Below are positions 9,097 to 17,524 of a DNA stretch of 64,000 nt, in pieces. Under the pieces are notes generated by a model. That model did no database searches. It was not told the origin of the DNA and was given only the letters and a program-made list of their open reading frames with translations. The stretch's first letter is position 1, and each line of letters starts with the position of its first letter. The position numbers and the translations under genes are program-made. This DNA comes from Alphaproteobacteria bacterium SO-S41 (GTDB lineage Bacteria > Pseudomonadota > Alphaproteobacteria > Micropepsales > Micropepsaceae), in NCBI GenBank assembly GCA_019670725.1, contig AP024629.1, positions 3,782,001 to 3,846,000 on the forward strand. Reading direction: 5' to 3'.

Positions 9097-10302
9097 TTAC
9101 ACGCGCTGGATGACGGTGGCGGTGCCCATGCCGGCGCCGACGCAGAGTGTGACGAGCGCCGTCTCCTTGCCGGTGCGCTCCAGCTCGTCGATGACGGTGG
9201 AGACCAGCATCGCGCCGGTGGCGCCGAGCGGGTGGCCCATCGCGATGGCGCCGCCGTTCACGTTCATCTTGGCGGGGTCGATGTTCAGCTTCTGCTGCAT
9301 GCGCAGCACGACCGAGGCGAAGGCTTCGTTGAGTTCATAGAGGTCGATGTCGTCGACGCTCATGCCGAGCCGCTTCAGCAGCTTCTCGGTCACCAGTGCG
9401 GGGCCGGTCAGCATGATGGAGGGTTCCGAGCCGATCGAGGAGAACCCGAGGATCTTGGCGCGGGGCTTGAGGCCCGCGGCGTCGCCCGCTTCCTTGGAGC
9501 CGAACAGCACCGCCGCGGCGCCGTCGACGATGCCGGAGGAGTTGCCGGCGTGGTGGACGTGGTTGACGCGTTCGACCTGCGGATAGCGCTGCTGCACGAT
9601 GGCGTCGAAGGCCATCTCGCCGGGGATCGCGAAGGAGGGCTGCAATGCGCCCAGCGACTGCATCGTGGTTTCGGGACGCATGTGCTCGTCATGGTCGAGC
9701 AGCGTCATGCCGAGTTGATCCTTCACGGGGACAACCGACTTCTTGAAGCGGCCTTCGGCCCAGGCCTGCGCGGCGCGCTTCTGGCTTTCGACGGCGTAAG
9801 CATCGACATCCTCGCGGGAGAAACCGCCGATGGTCGCGATGAGGTCGGCGCCGATGCCCTGGGGCGCGAAATAGGACTTGAAGGCGAGCGAGGGGTCCGA
9901 CGCCCACGAGCCGCCGTCGGAACCCATGGGGACGCGCGACATGGATTCGACGCCGCCGCCGATGGCAAAATCCGACTGGCCCGACATGACCTGGGCCGCC
10001 GCCATGTTGCAGGCCTCGAGGCCCGAGGCGCAGAAGCGGTTGATCTGGACGCCCGCGACCGTTTCGGCGAAATCCGCGTTCAGCACTGCGAGGCGGGCGA
10101 TGTTCGAGCCCTGCTCGCCCACCGGGGCGACGCAGCCGAGAATGACGTCATCGACCTTTTCGGTATCGAGATTGCTGCGATCGCGCACGGCCTGAAGGGC
10201 CTGGGTCGCCAGCGAGAGCGCCGTGATTTCGTGCAGCTTGCCGTCCTTGCGGCCCTTGCCGCGGGGCGTACGGACAGCGTCGTAGATGAAACAGTCGGTC
10301 AT
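9097..10302 (-). CDS. fadI: Acetyl-CoA C-acyltransferase (3-ketoacyl-CoA thiolase)
   Basis: A 401-residue thiolase that cleaves 3-ketoacyl-CoA with CoA to acetyl-CoA and a shortened acyl-CoA. The active-site Cys is in [10 protein letters not shown] near residue 90, the His in [15 protein letters not shown] near residue 351 and the second Cys in [11 protein letters not shown] near residue 387. It is the first gene of the operon with the multifunctional enzyme, 6 bp downstream. The partner pairing supports a degradative rather than biosynthetic role. The gene is divergent from a TetR regulator; the 194-bp intergenic region holds candidate operators described separately. The symbol follows gene order; fadA is an equally possible name. 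Confidence 0.93.
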   Translation of the reverse strand: MTDCFIYDAVRTPRGKGRKDGKLHEITALSLATQALQAVRDRSNLDTEKVDDVILGCVAPVGEQGSNIARLAVLNADFAETVAGVQINRFCASGLEACNMAAAQVMSGQSDFAIGGGVESMSRVPMGSDGGSWASDPSLAFKSYFAPQGIGADLIATIGGFSREDVDAYAVESQKRAAQAWAEGRFKKSVVPVKDQLGMTLLDHDEHMRPETTMQSLGALQPSFAIPGEMAFDAIVQQRYPQVERVNHVHHAGNSSGIVDGAAAVLFGSKEAGDAAGLKPRAKILGFSSIGSEPSIMLTGPALVTEKLLKRLGMSVDDIDLYELNEAFASVVLRMQQKLNIDPAKMNVNGGAIAMGHPLGATGAMLVSTVIDELERTGKETALVTLCVGAGMGTATVIQRV

Positions 10303-10359
10303 TCAGGTCTCCCGGCAGCCCTACTTGGCGAGGGCTTGCGCTCGATTTCCGATGGAAAG

Positions 10360-10407
10360 CAGGTAAGTCTCACCTGACGCATTGGTCAACATGACGCTTA
10401 CGTCAAC
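10360..10407. promoter_or_regulatory. Operator-like sites between fadIJ and tetR-type gene
   Basis: The divergent 194-bp intergenic region holds two inverted repeats: CAGGT-N7-ACCTG (10360-10376) and TGACG-CTTA-CGTCA (10392-10405). The second also fits an ACGT-N2-ACGT pattern with one change, as described for MerR-type LiuR operators. The 14 bases 10394-10407 recur exactly at 35741-35754, upstream of a LiuR-like gene. A second AGGTGA element is at 10429-10434. Which regulator binds which site is inference. Confidence 0.6.
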
Positions 10408-10496
10408 GAAAGAATAAACGATTTCGCTAGGTGATATTTCGCAGAAACTCAGGCGCTTAAAATTGACGCCTTGTCTTCAAAGACTATGTTGCCGCT

Positions 10497-11114
10497 ATGA
10501 CGGGCAAACGCGAACAGACGAAAAAAGACAACCGGAACGCCATTCTGGAAGCAGCGCGCGAAGTATTCGTGAAGCTCGGCTACGGCGCAACCACCGTGCG
10601 CGACATTATCCGGGCGACGGAGCTCGCGAGCGGGACATTCTACAATTACTTCAAGTCGAAGGACGAAGTTTTCCAGGCGATTCAGGACGAGAATGCGCTG
10701 CGTGTACGCCCGCGTTTGCGTGCCGAACGGGTGCGGGCGCGCAATGTGGAGGAGTTCATCTCCGGCTCGTTCCACACTTTCTTCGAATATATCGCGACCG
10801 ACCGGCGCACCTTCGCGGTGATCCGCCGCAACGCCGACACGATGCGGGTGCGCATGGACACGCCCGAGATCATCGCCGGCTTCGACGAATTGCGCATTGA
10901 TCTCCTGACCGCGATCGAACAGGGCATCTTCCCGCCGGTCGATGCCGACTACCTGATGGCCTCGCTGGTCGGCGTCGCTTTCGAGATCGGCGAACACATG
11001 CTGACCCGTGAGCCGATCGACACCAAGGCGGCGGCGAATTTCGCGACTGCGCTCTTCATGGGCGGGTTCAAGGCGCTGCCTCACTACGTCGCGGCGACGG
11101 AGGCCGCGGCGTGA
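10497..11114 (+). CDS. TetR/AcrR family transcriptional regulator
   Basis: A 205-residue one-component regulator. The N-terminal helix-turn-helix is typical: RNAILEAAREVFVKLGYGATTVRDIIRATELASGTFYNYFKSKDEVFQ, about residues 12-60, with the recognition helix at ASGTFYNYF. The rest is a helical ligand-binding domain that cannot be assigned a ligand. Being divergent from fadIJ, with inverted repeats between, makes an acyl-CoA-responsive repressor of beta-oxidation the simplest hypothesis; TetR-type regulators such as FadR of Bacillus and PsrA of Pseudomonas have that role. The esterase gene follows after 32 bp and may be cotranscribed. Confidence 0.9.
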   Translation: MTGKREQTKKDNRNAILEAAREVFVKLGYGATTVRDIIRATELASGTFYNYFKSKDEVFQAIQDENALRVRPRLRAERVRARNVEEFISGSFHTFFEYIATDRRTFAVIRRNADTMRVRMDTPEIIAGFDELRIDLLTAIEQGIFPPVDADYLMASLVGVAFEIGEHMLTREPIDTKAAANFATALFMGGFKALPHYVAATEAAA

Positions 11115-11146
11115 TCTAGCGTCGCGCTCCCACGGGAGAGCCGCCG

Positions 11147-12037
11147 ATGAGCGCCGACGAACTGAAGATCGTGAACGACCTGCTGCGCGCCTCGCAAAGC
11201 GAGATGCGCGGCGGCAGCTGGGCCGAACGCCGCGCCGGCATGGAAGCCGCGGTCGCGGTGTTTCCGCTGGCCGAGGGCGTCGCGCTGACGCCGGTCGATG
11301 CGAGCGGCGTGCCCGCGGAGTGGCAGGCGCGCGCGGACGCCGCCGGCGACACCGCGATCCTCTATCTCCATGGCGGCGGCTACGCGATCGGCTCGATCGG
11401 TACGCACCGTTCGATGACGACGGCGATCGCGGCGGCGTTCAACGGACGGGTGCTGTCGGTCGACTATCGCCTCGCGCCGGAACACCCCTGCCCCGCCGCG
11501 ATCGACGATGCGGTGAATGCCTATCGCTATCTGCTCGACCAGGGGATCAAGGGCCAGCGCATCGTGATTGCCGGCGACAGCGCGGGTGGCGGGCTCACCA
11601 TCGCGACGCTGCAGACGATTCGCGATTCGGGACTGCCGGCGCCCGCCGGCGGCTGGGTGCTGTCTCCGTGGGTCGATCTCACCGTCTCCAGCGCGTCGAT
11701 GGCCTCCAAGGACGAGGATCTGATGATCACCGCCGAGGGGCTCAACGAGTATGCCGCGGCCTATGCGCCCGGCGGCGACGTCAAGGACCCGCGCGCGACG
11801 CCGCTGCATGGCGCGCTGGCCGGGCTGCCACCGCTGCTGATCCAGGTCGGGACGTCCGAGCGGCTGCTTGACGATGCGCTGACGCTCGCGCGCGAGGCGG
11901 CGGCGGAGAACGTGCATGTGACGCTGGAGGCCGTACCGGGTCAGCCGCATGTCTTCCAGATGTTCGGACCCCTGCTGAGCGAAGGCCGCGACGCGATCGC
12001 CGGCGCCGTCGCCTGGGCGCATCGGCAGATTTCCTAG
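11147..12037 (+). CDS. HSL-family alpha/beta hydrolase (esterase)
   Basis: A 296-residue member of the hormone-sensitive-lipase-like (family IV) esterases. The oxyanion motif HGGGYAIG sits near residue 75, the nucleophile elbow GDSAGGG near residue 145, and the acid and His (GQPHVFQ near residue 268) close the triad. Such enzymes hydrolyse short to medium acyl esters. No export signal is seen. The RBS is GGGAGAG ahead of the ATG at 11147. It follows the TetR gene by 32 bp and precedes a small membrane protein by 10 bp, so the three may be one transcript. A second, diverged HSL-type gene lies at 16487. Confidence 0.9.
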   Translation: MSADELKIVNDLLRASQSEMRGGSWAERRAGMEAAVAVFPLAEGVALTPVDASGVPAEWQARADAAGDTAILYLHGGGYAIGSIGTHRSMTTAIAAAFNGRVLSVDYRLAPEHPCPAAIDDAVNAYRYLLDQGIKGQRIVIAGDSAGGGLTIATLQTIRDSGLPAPAGGWVLSPWVDLTVSSASMASKDEDLMITAEGLNEYAAAYAPGGDVKDPRATPLHGALAGLPPLLIQVGTSERLLDDALTLAREAAAENVHVTLEAVPGQPHVFQMFGPLLSEGRDAIAGAVAWAHRQIS

Positions 12038-12047
12038 GGAGCGCGAC

Positions 12048-12395
12048 ATGCTGAAGAGCCTCGGTATCGCCTTGCTGCTCGTCGCGATGGGCGCGGTCAT
12101 CGTCTATATCGGCATCTACGAGCCCTATATGCAGATGTCGCGCGGCGAAGACGGCGTCAGCTTTTCCAACAAGATGCAGTTCTTCGGCCCGTTCGTGACG
12201 GTGGCTGCGGCGGTACTGCTGATCGGGACGCCGTTTTCGGGGCCGGCCGGCGTGATGCATCCCTGGGCGCAGTTGCAAGGACGGGGCAAGGTCATCCTCG
12301 TCGTCGCGCTTATCGCGGGCGTGGCGGCGGGCGCCTATGTCGCGTTCGACTGGTTTCCGACCGAGGCGGCGAAGTTCGGCTATGTGCGCGGCTGA
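12048..12395 (+). CDS. Small membrane protein of unknown function
   Basis: A 115-residue protein with three likely membrane segments: about residues 4-24 (GIALLLVAMGAVIVYIGIY), 45-63 (FGPFVTVAAAVLLIGT) and 80-100 (VILVVALIAGVAAGAYVAF). The region between the first two is polar with KMQFFGP. I do not recognise the family. AGGGAGCG precedes the ATG, 10 bp after the esterase stop, which supports cotranscription with the esterase. Confidence 0.75.
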   Translation: MLKSLGIALLLVAMGAVIVYIGIYEPYMQMSRGEDGVSFSNKMQFFGPFVTVAAAVLLIGTPFSGPAGVMHPWAQLQGRGKVILVVALIAGVAAGAYVAFDWFPTEAAKFGYVRG

Positions 12396-12486
12396 GACCG
12401 CGCGGCGCTACAAGATAACGGCAATAGCGTAACAGCGGCCTTGTCGGGCATGAGGGCGGCGTCGCCGCTCTCACCCCATTGCCGCC

Positions 12487-13449
12487 ATGCACGATCACAG
12501 TCACGCCGGACATAGCCACGCTCCCGCCGATTTCGGGCGGGCCTTTGCGCTGGGCGTCGCGCTGAATACCGGTTTCGTCGTGCTGGAAGCGGCGGCGGGC
12601 TGGATCACCGGATCGCTCGCGCTGCTTGCCGATGCCGGACACAATCTCTCCGACGTCGCGGGGCTGCTGCTCGCCTGGGGCGCGGCGGCGATGGCGAAGA
12701 CGCGGCCGACGGCGACGCGCACCTATGGCATGGGGCGCTCGACCATCCTCGCCTCGCTCGCCAATGCCGTGCTGCTGCTGCTCGCGGTGGGCGCGATCGT
12801 GTGGGAGGCGGCGCAGCGCTTCGCGGCGCCTCAGCCGATTGCGGAATGGACGGTCGCTGCCGTCGCCGCGGCGGGCATTCTCGTCAACGGCTTCACCGCA
12901 TGGCTGTTCTTCGCAGGCCGCAAGGACGACCTCAATATCCGCGGCGCCTATCTGCACATGGCCGCAGATGCCGGCGTGTCGCTGGGCGTCGTGCTCGCCG
13001 CCTTCCTGGTGATGGCGACGGGCTGGCTGTGGGTCGATCCGGCCGTCTCCATCGTGATCGCGGTCGTGATCGCCTGGGGGACATGGGGGCTGCTGACCGA
13101 ATCGACCGCGCTGGCGCTCGACGGCGTGCCGCGCGGGCTGGATCACGGCGAGATCGAAAGCTTTCTTGGGACGCTGCCGGGCGTCACGGCGGTGCACGAT
13201 CTGCATGTCTGGGCGCTGAGTACGACGGAAACCGCGCTGACCGCGCATGTCGTGCGACCGGATGCGGGGGTAGACGATGCGTTTCTCAGCGAGACGGCGG
13301 CCGCGCTGCGGACACGGTTCGGCATCGGGCATACGACACTGCAGGTCGAGCGCGGCGACGGCTGCGCGGCGTGCAGCCTGGTGCATCCCGCGCCGGCATC
13401 AGCGCATGACCATCACGATCATGCGCATGACCACGATCACGCGCATTAG
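12487..13449 (+). CDS. Cation diffusion facilitator (zinc/cadmium-type) transporter
   Basis: A 320-residue CDF transporter of the CzcD/ZitB group, which exports Zn2+ or similar divalent ions in exchange for protons. Six membrane segments are visible. The signature LLADAGHNLSDVAGLLLAWGA (TM2, about residue 47) and HMAADAGVSLGVVLAA (TM5; usual HxxxD pair, here HMAAD) provide the metal site. Both ends are His-rich (HDHSHAGHSHAP and a C-terminal run of HDH/HAHD), as is common for metal sensing or delivery. The cytoplasmic C-terminal domain contains VHDLHVWALS. No regulator gene is adjacent. The 3' end overlaps the DUF2855 gene by 4 bp. Confidence 0.95.
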   Translation: MHDHSHAGHSHAPADFGRAFALGVALNTGFVVLEAAAGWITGSLALLADAGHNLSDVAGLLLAWGAAAMAKTRPTATRTYGMGRSTILASLANAVLLLLAVGAIVWEAAQRFAAPQPIAEWTVAAVAAAGILVNGFTAWLFFAGRKDDLNIRGAYLHMAADAGVSLGVVLAAFLVMATGWLWVDPAVSIVIAVVIAWGTWGLLTESTALALDGVPRGLDHGEIESFLGTLPGVTAVHDLHVWALSTTETALTAHVVRPDAGVDDAFLSETAAALRTRFGIGHTTLQVERGDGCAACSLVHPAPASAHDHHDHAHDHDHAH

Positions 13450-14522
13450 CTAAGGACGATGACGTGTCCTTCGTCGGCCTTTACATGGCCGGCGATCAGA
13501 TCGGCGAAGACGCGGCCGGCGGCTTCCAAGCCTTTGCTCTCAACCACCTTGGTCGTGGCGGCGGCGGTCGGCAGGAAGGCTTTCCAGGCGTCGGCGACGC
13601 GCTGGCCGAAGCCGGCCGGTCCCCAATCGCCCATGCGCTTTTCGACGACGGTCGGCGCGAAGAAGAACTGGGGCTGGGGTCCCGGCAGCGCACCGCCTTC
13701 GCGCGCGCCCTTGTCCCAATGCGTCGCGCCGACCGTGAGGCTGTAGGTCAGCGCTTCGCGGAAATGATGATGCACGGCGCTGCGCACCGCGGCATCGCCG
13801 GCGATGTCGACGAAGAGGCTGGGCACCGAGGCGTCGAGCGAGGCGATCGCGTCGTAGGGCACGACGGTATCGTAGGCGCCGAGATCCTTCACGAACGGCA
13901 CGTTGCGCGCCGAGGTGAGGCCGGCAACTGCGACGGACTTCCGTGCCTTCATGAGCTGCGCAGTTGCATAGGCGGTCTTCGCCGACGCGCTGGAGAAGAT
14001 CACCTGCTTCGCGCCGAAGAAATCGCTGTCGGCGAGGAAATCGTCGATCAGGAACGACGTCATGAAGAGCGGCCGGAACAGCATCTGCAGCGCTTCGGTA
14101 TCGCCGGTGTAGAGCGGGTCGGCCTTGGTGAAGGCGTAGCTGTTGTAGACCGGAGACATTTCCTGGCGGTACGGCGTCGTGTCGTTGAAGCCGCTGCGCT
14201 TCACGCCGCCGGGCGCGACCTTGAACGCGTCCGACATGGGCAGGTAGCCATAGACCTTCTCGCCGACGGCGACTTCGGGATGGCGGCTTTCCGCGACGGT
14301 GGCGAAGCCCCAGACCGGGACGCGGCCGAAGCCGTCAGGCGCAGGAAAGAAATTCCAGTACTGCATCATCTCGCCGAAGACGGCGTAGGTGACGTTGTTG
14401 GCGGTCAGCGAAAAGGCGTTGACCCGCAGCAGCGCTTCGCCCTCGGCAAGCTGGGTCGCGGCGGCATCGGCGATCGTCGCCTCGTTAAGCGCCTTGCGGC
14501 TGACGAGAAGGTCCTTGGTCAT
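13446..14522 (-). CDS. DUF2855 family protein (quinone oxidoreductase-like)
   Basis: A 358-residue protein whose N-terminal third (LLRVNAFSLTANNVTYAVFGE, VPVWGFATV, GEKVYGYLP) looks like a degenerate medium-chain reductase/quinone oxidoreductase GroES-like domain, followed by a Rossmann-like part (KQVIFSSASAKTAYATAQLM). This matches the DUF2855 family as I know it; those proteins have no established reaction. The usual zinc ligands and the GxGxxG motif are absent, so NADPH binding is unproven. It is followed after a 15-bp gap on the same strand by nothing but its own stop region; upstream lies a small lipoprotein gene, 15 bp away, and the amidohydrolase gene, suggesting one transcript. Confidence 0.75.
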   Translation of the reverse strand: MTKDLLVSRKALNEATIADAAATQLAEGEALLRVNAFSLTANNVTYAVFGEMMQYWNFFPAPDGFGRVPVWGFATVAESRHPEVAVGEKVYGYLPMSDAFKVAPGGVKRSGFNDTTPYRQEMSPVYNSYAFTKADPLYTGDTEALQMLFRPLFMTSFLIDDFLADSDFFGAKQVIFSSASAKTAYATAQLMKARKSVAVAGLTSARNVPFVKDLGAYDTVVPYDAIASLDASVPSLFVDIAGDAAVRSAVHHHFREALTYSLTVGATHWDKGAREGGALPGPQPQFFFAPTVVEKRMGDWGPAGFGQRVADAWKAFLPTAAATTKVVESKGLEAAGRVFADLIAGHVKADEGHVIVLS

Positions 14523-14537
14523 TGTGCTCTCTCCTCG

Positions 14538-14672
14538 CTAGGGCCGTGGCGACGGCTGTTGGACGCCGTCTTTCGGGGGACTGGTGTCGGCGGTGCAGCG
14601 GTCGATCGTGCCGCACGCCGTCACGGCAAAGGCGACCATGAGCAAGGCGAAGACGGTAGCTGAGCGTTTCAT
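14538..14672 (-). CDS. Small predicted lipoprotein (44 residues)
   Basis: A short gene of 44 codons. AGGAGG lies 5 bases before the ATG at 14672, an excellent Shine-Dalgarno. The product starts MKRSATVFALLMVAFAVTAC, a textbook lipoprotein signal with Cys at residue 20, leaving a mature peptide of about 25 residues with two more... one more Cys (residue 26) and a Pro-rich tail (PSPRP). Small entericidin-like or uncharacterised lipoproteins have this layout; I cannot name it. It lies between the amidohydrolase (stop at 14687) and DUF2855 gene (start 14522) on the same strand with 14-15 bp gaps. Confidence 0.65.
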   Translation of the reverse strand: MKRSATVFALLMVAFAVTACGTIDRCTADTSPPKDGVQQPSPRP

Positions 14673-14686
14673 GGTCGCCTCCTGGA

Positions 14687-16405
14687 TCAATCGAGATCGC
14701 GCGCGCCGCGGACGAGGCGACCCGGCAGCGCGCCGGTCGCCTGGCCATCGCGATAGATCGCCTGGCCGTTGACGATGGTCGCGGTGTAGCCGTCGGCATA
14801 CTGCATCAGGCGACGCCCGCCCGCCGGCAGATCGTAGAGGATGGTCGGCGCGTGCAGGCGCAGATTGTCGTAGTCGATGACGTTGATGTCGGCCTTGTAG
14901 CGGGGCTTCAGCAGACCGCGGTCGTTGAGGCCAACCGCATTGGCGGTGTGGTGGGTCTGCTTGGCGATCATCGTTTCGAGCGCGATCTTCGGCCCGCGGG
15001 TGCGGTCGCGCGTCCAGTGGATGAGGTTCGAGGTCGGGAACGAGCCATCGCAGATCGTGCCGAGATGCGCGCCGCCGTCGGACAGGCCCATGATCGTGTT
15101 GGGATCGTTCATCATCTCGAACGAGGGGTCGAGCGAGCCGCTGGCGTAGTTGAGGAAGGCGAAATAGAGCGCATTGCGCCCATCACCCGCCGTCATCACG
15201 TCGAGCACGTATTCTTCAGGGGTGATGCCGGCCCGGGCGGCCTTGGCGGCGATCGAGTCTTCCGGCAGCGGTTCGTAATTCGGGGGATCGCCGAGTTCGA
15301 ACATCGAACCGAAGCCGCGCAGCACCGATTTCTGGAAGGGATGATCGGCGCGCGGCTTTTCATCCAGCAGGCGGGCGCGGAACCAGGGATCGCGGAGGGC
15401 GGCGAGGCGCTCCTCCAGCGGCTTGTCGGCGATTTCCTTGTAGGCGCTGTGCGCGGTGAAGGGATTGAGCGTCAGCGCGAGGCCGAGCAGCAGGCCGACG
15501 GGGCGGCCGGCGACCTGCGCGCGCATTTCGAGGCCGTCATCGTTCGCCTTCTGCAGCCAGCCAAGCACGTCCTTGTAGAGATTGGGCAGCGCCGGCGCCT
15601 GGGCGAGGCTGACCGAGAGCGGACGGCCGGAGGCTTCGACCATGCGGCGGAAGATATTGAATTCCGCCTCGCCGCCGGGGAAATCCGTCACGACCTGGAG
15701 CACGCCCATGCCGGCCTGCTTCATGCCCATGGCGATGCCGACGAGCTCGCGCTCCGCCGCGCCGTAGCTGGGCGTGTTGTGGCCGTCGGCGCTTTTGTGG
15801 TTGAGCGTGCGGGAGGTGGTGAAACCGAGCGCGCCGTCGCGCATCGCTTCACGGGCGAGCGCCGCCATCTTGAAGATGTCCTGATCGGTGGCGGCTTCCT
15901 GACGCGCGCCGCGTTCGCCCATCACATAGACGCGCAGCGCACCGTGGGGGAGCTGGGCTGCGAAGTCGATGTCGTGCGGCACCTGCTCCATGGCGGTGAG
16001 GAATTCGCCGAAGCTTTCCCAGTTCCACTTAAGGCCCTCGGCGAGGACCGGGTGCGGAATGTCCTCGACACCTTCCATGAGGCTGATGAGGCGGTCGTGG
16101 TCTTCGCCGCGCACCGGCGCGAAGCCGATGCCGCAATTGCCGAAGATCGCCGTCGTGACGCCGTGGATGGAGGAGGGTGCGAGACGGTTGTCCCACGTCG
16201 CCTGGCCGTCATAGTGGGTGTGGACGTCGACGAAGCCGGGGGTGACGATCTTGCCCTTGGCATCGATTTCCTCGGTGCCCGAACCGGCGACCTTGCCGAC
16301 CTCGACGATGCGGCCCTTGGAGACGGCGATGTCGCCTTCGAAGGGAGCGGTGCCGGTGCCGTCGAAGACGGTGCCGTTGCGGACGACCAGATCGTACTGG
16401 CTCAT
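14687..16405 (-). CDS. N-acyl-D-amino-acid deacylase-like amidohydrolase
   Basis: A 572-residue metal-dependent amidohydrolase. The start at 16405 has AGGAAACGCT before it and gives the standard N-terminus DLVVRNGTVFDGTG; an upstream frame to 16465 is not needed. The HxH metal motif is VDVHTHYDGQATWD near residue 65-78, and TTAIFGNCGIGFAPVR is typical of the D-aminoacylase group, as is the later SDGGAHLGT. Members remove the acyl group from N-acyl-D-amino acids or hydrolyse related amides. The substrate here is open. It heads a probable operon with the small lipoprotein and DUF2855 genes and is divergent from an esterase gene. Confidence 0.88.
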   Translation of the reverse strand: MSQYDLVVRNGTVFDGTGTAPFEGDIAVSKGRIVEVGKVAGSGTEEIDAKGKIVTPGFVDVHTHYDGQATWDNRLAPSSIHGVTTAIFGNCGIGFAPVRGEDHDRLISLMEGVEDIPHPVLAEGLKWNWESFGEFLTAMEQVPHDIDFAAQLPHGALRVYVMGERGARQEAATDQDIFKMAALAREAMRDGALGFTTSRTLNHKSADGHNTPSYGAAERELVGIAMGMKQAGMGVLQVVTDFPGGEAEFNIFRRMVEASGRPLSVSLAQAPALPNLYKDVLGWLQKANDDGLEMRAQVAGRPVGLLLGLALTLNPFTAHSAYKEIADKPLEERLAALRDPWFRARLLDEKPRADHPFQKSVLRGFGSMFELGDPPNYEPLPEDSIAAKAARAGITPEEYVLDVMTAGDGRNALYFAFLNYASGSLDPSFEMMNDPNTIMGLSDGGAHLGTICDGSFPTSNLIHWTRDRTRGPKIALETMIAKQTHHTANAVGLNDRGLLKPRYKADINVIDYDNLRLHAPTILYDLPAGGRRLMQYADGYTATIVNGQAIYRDGQATGALPGRLVRGARDLD

Positions 16406-16486
16406 AGCGTTTCCTGCTCTTGTCATGATGGCTTGTGGGGGCGAGGTTAGCACGTTCAGAACCATATAAAATGCCCGGGGAACCCC

Positions 16487-17524
16487 ATGAGCCTCCAGAC
16501 TGTCATGACACGATTGATCTTCTCACTCCCCTCGGGCGTCGTTCAGGCGATTGCCGGCAAGAAAACGGAAGTGGACGGCAAGACGCTGGACCCGCGCATT
16601 GCGCTAATGGCGAAGGAAGCGGCCAAAGCCGGGGCCGGCGCGCCGCCGCTCGCCAGCATTCCCCCTGCGGCCATCCGCGAGGGCATGAAGACCGGTTTTG
16701 CGCTGATCGACGCGAAACGCCGCAGCGGTGTCGGGATCAAGGACCTGACCGTGCCCGGCGGCGACGGCACGCCGCTGGAAGCGCGGCTCTACACCCCGCC
16801 CGGCAGCAAAGGCGGCGAGCCGCTGATCGTCTATTTCCACCAGGGCGGCTGCGTGCTGGGCGGGCTTTGGACCTGCGACACCTGGTGCTCGATCCTCGCG
16901 GAGGACGCCGGCATTCGCGTGCTCAACGTCAATTACCGCCACGCGCCGGAGCAGAAATTCCCGGCCTCGGTCGACGATGCCGTCGCAGCCTATGAATGGG
17001 CGGTCGCCAATGCCGCGAGCCTTGGCGCCGGCGCCAAGATCGGCGTCGGGGGCGACAGCGCGGGCGGGTATCTGTCCGCCGTCGTCTGTCACGCGATGAA
17101 GAAGGCGGGAAAGCCGCAGCCGGCGCTGCAATTGCTGATCTATCCCTGCACCGACTGGACCTCGACCGGAGGCACGATGGTGACGATGGCGACTGCGTAT
17201 CCGTTGAACGCCGAGATGATGAACTGGTTTGCCGGGCACTACCTGAATACCGAGGCGGAGCGCACGGACTGGCGCGTGTCGCCGGGGCTTCTGGAGGACC
17301 AGTCGGGGCTCGCCCCTGCCCTCGTCTACACCGCCGGGTTCGATCCGCTGACGACGCAGGCGGCTGACTATGCCGTGAAGCTGGAGAAGGCGGGGACGCC
17401 GGTGAAATACCGCTGCTACGAGACCCTGTCGCACTCTTTCACGGCGATGTCGGGCGCGGTGCCCGCCGCGCGCAAGGCGCTGGGCGAGATCGCCGCCGAC
17501 GTGAAGGCGCGGTTCGCGGCATGA
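16487..17524 (+). CDS. HSL-family alpha/beta hydrolase (esterase)
   Basis: A 345-residue family IV esterase-like protein. The oxyanion motif reads HQGGCVLGG near residue 120 in place of the canonical HGGG, an atypical second position. The nucleophile elbow GGDSAGGY is near residue 190, VNYRHAPEQKFPA is the usual strand, and the triad His is in ETLSHSFTAM near residue 316. It is longer at the N-terminus than the esterase at 11147, with about 40 extra residues that may form a cap. Its stop overlaps the start of the quinone reductase gene (ATGA), so the two are translationally coupled. Confidence 0.88.
   Translation: MSLQTVMTRLIFSLPSGVVQAIAGKKTEVDGKTLDPRIALMAKEAAKAGAGAPPLASIPPAAIREGMKTGFALIDAKRRSGVGIKDLTVPGGDGTPLEARLYTPPGSKGGEPLIVYFHQGGCVLGGLWTCDTWCSILAEDAGIRVLNVNYRHAPEQKFPASVDDAVAAYEWAVANAASLGAGAKIGVGGDSAGGYLSAVVCHAMKKAGKPQPALQLLIYPCTDWTSTGGTMVTMATAYPLNAEMMNWFAGHYLNTEAERTDWRVSPGLLEDQSGLAPALVYTAGFDPLTTQAADYAVKLEKAGTPVKYRCYETLSHSFTAMSGAVPAARKALGEIAADVKARFAA

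Noticed and set aside
6820-10377. A plus-strand open frame spanning fadIJ
   Set aside because: The minus strand carries complete crotonase, dehydrogenase and thiolase motifs; the plus frame has none and starts inside the terminator.
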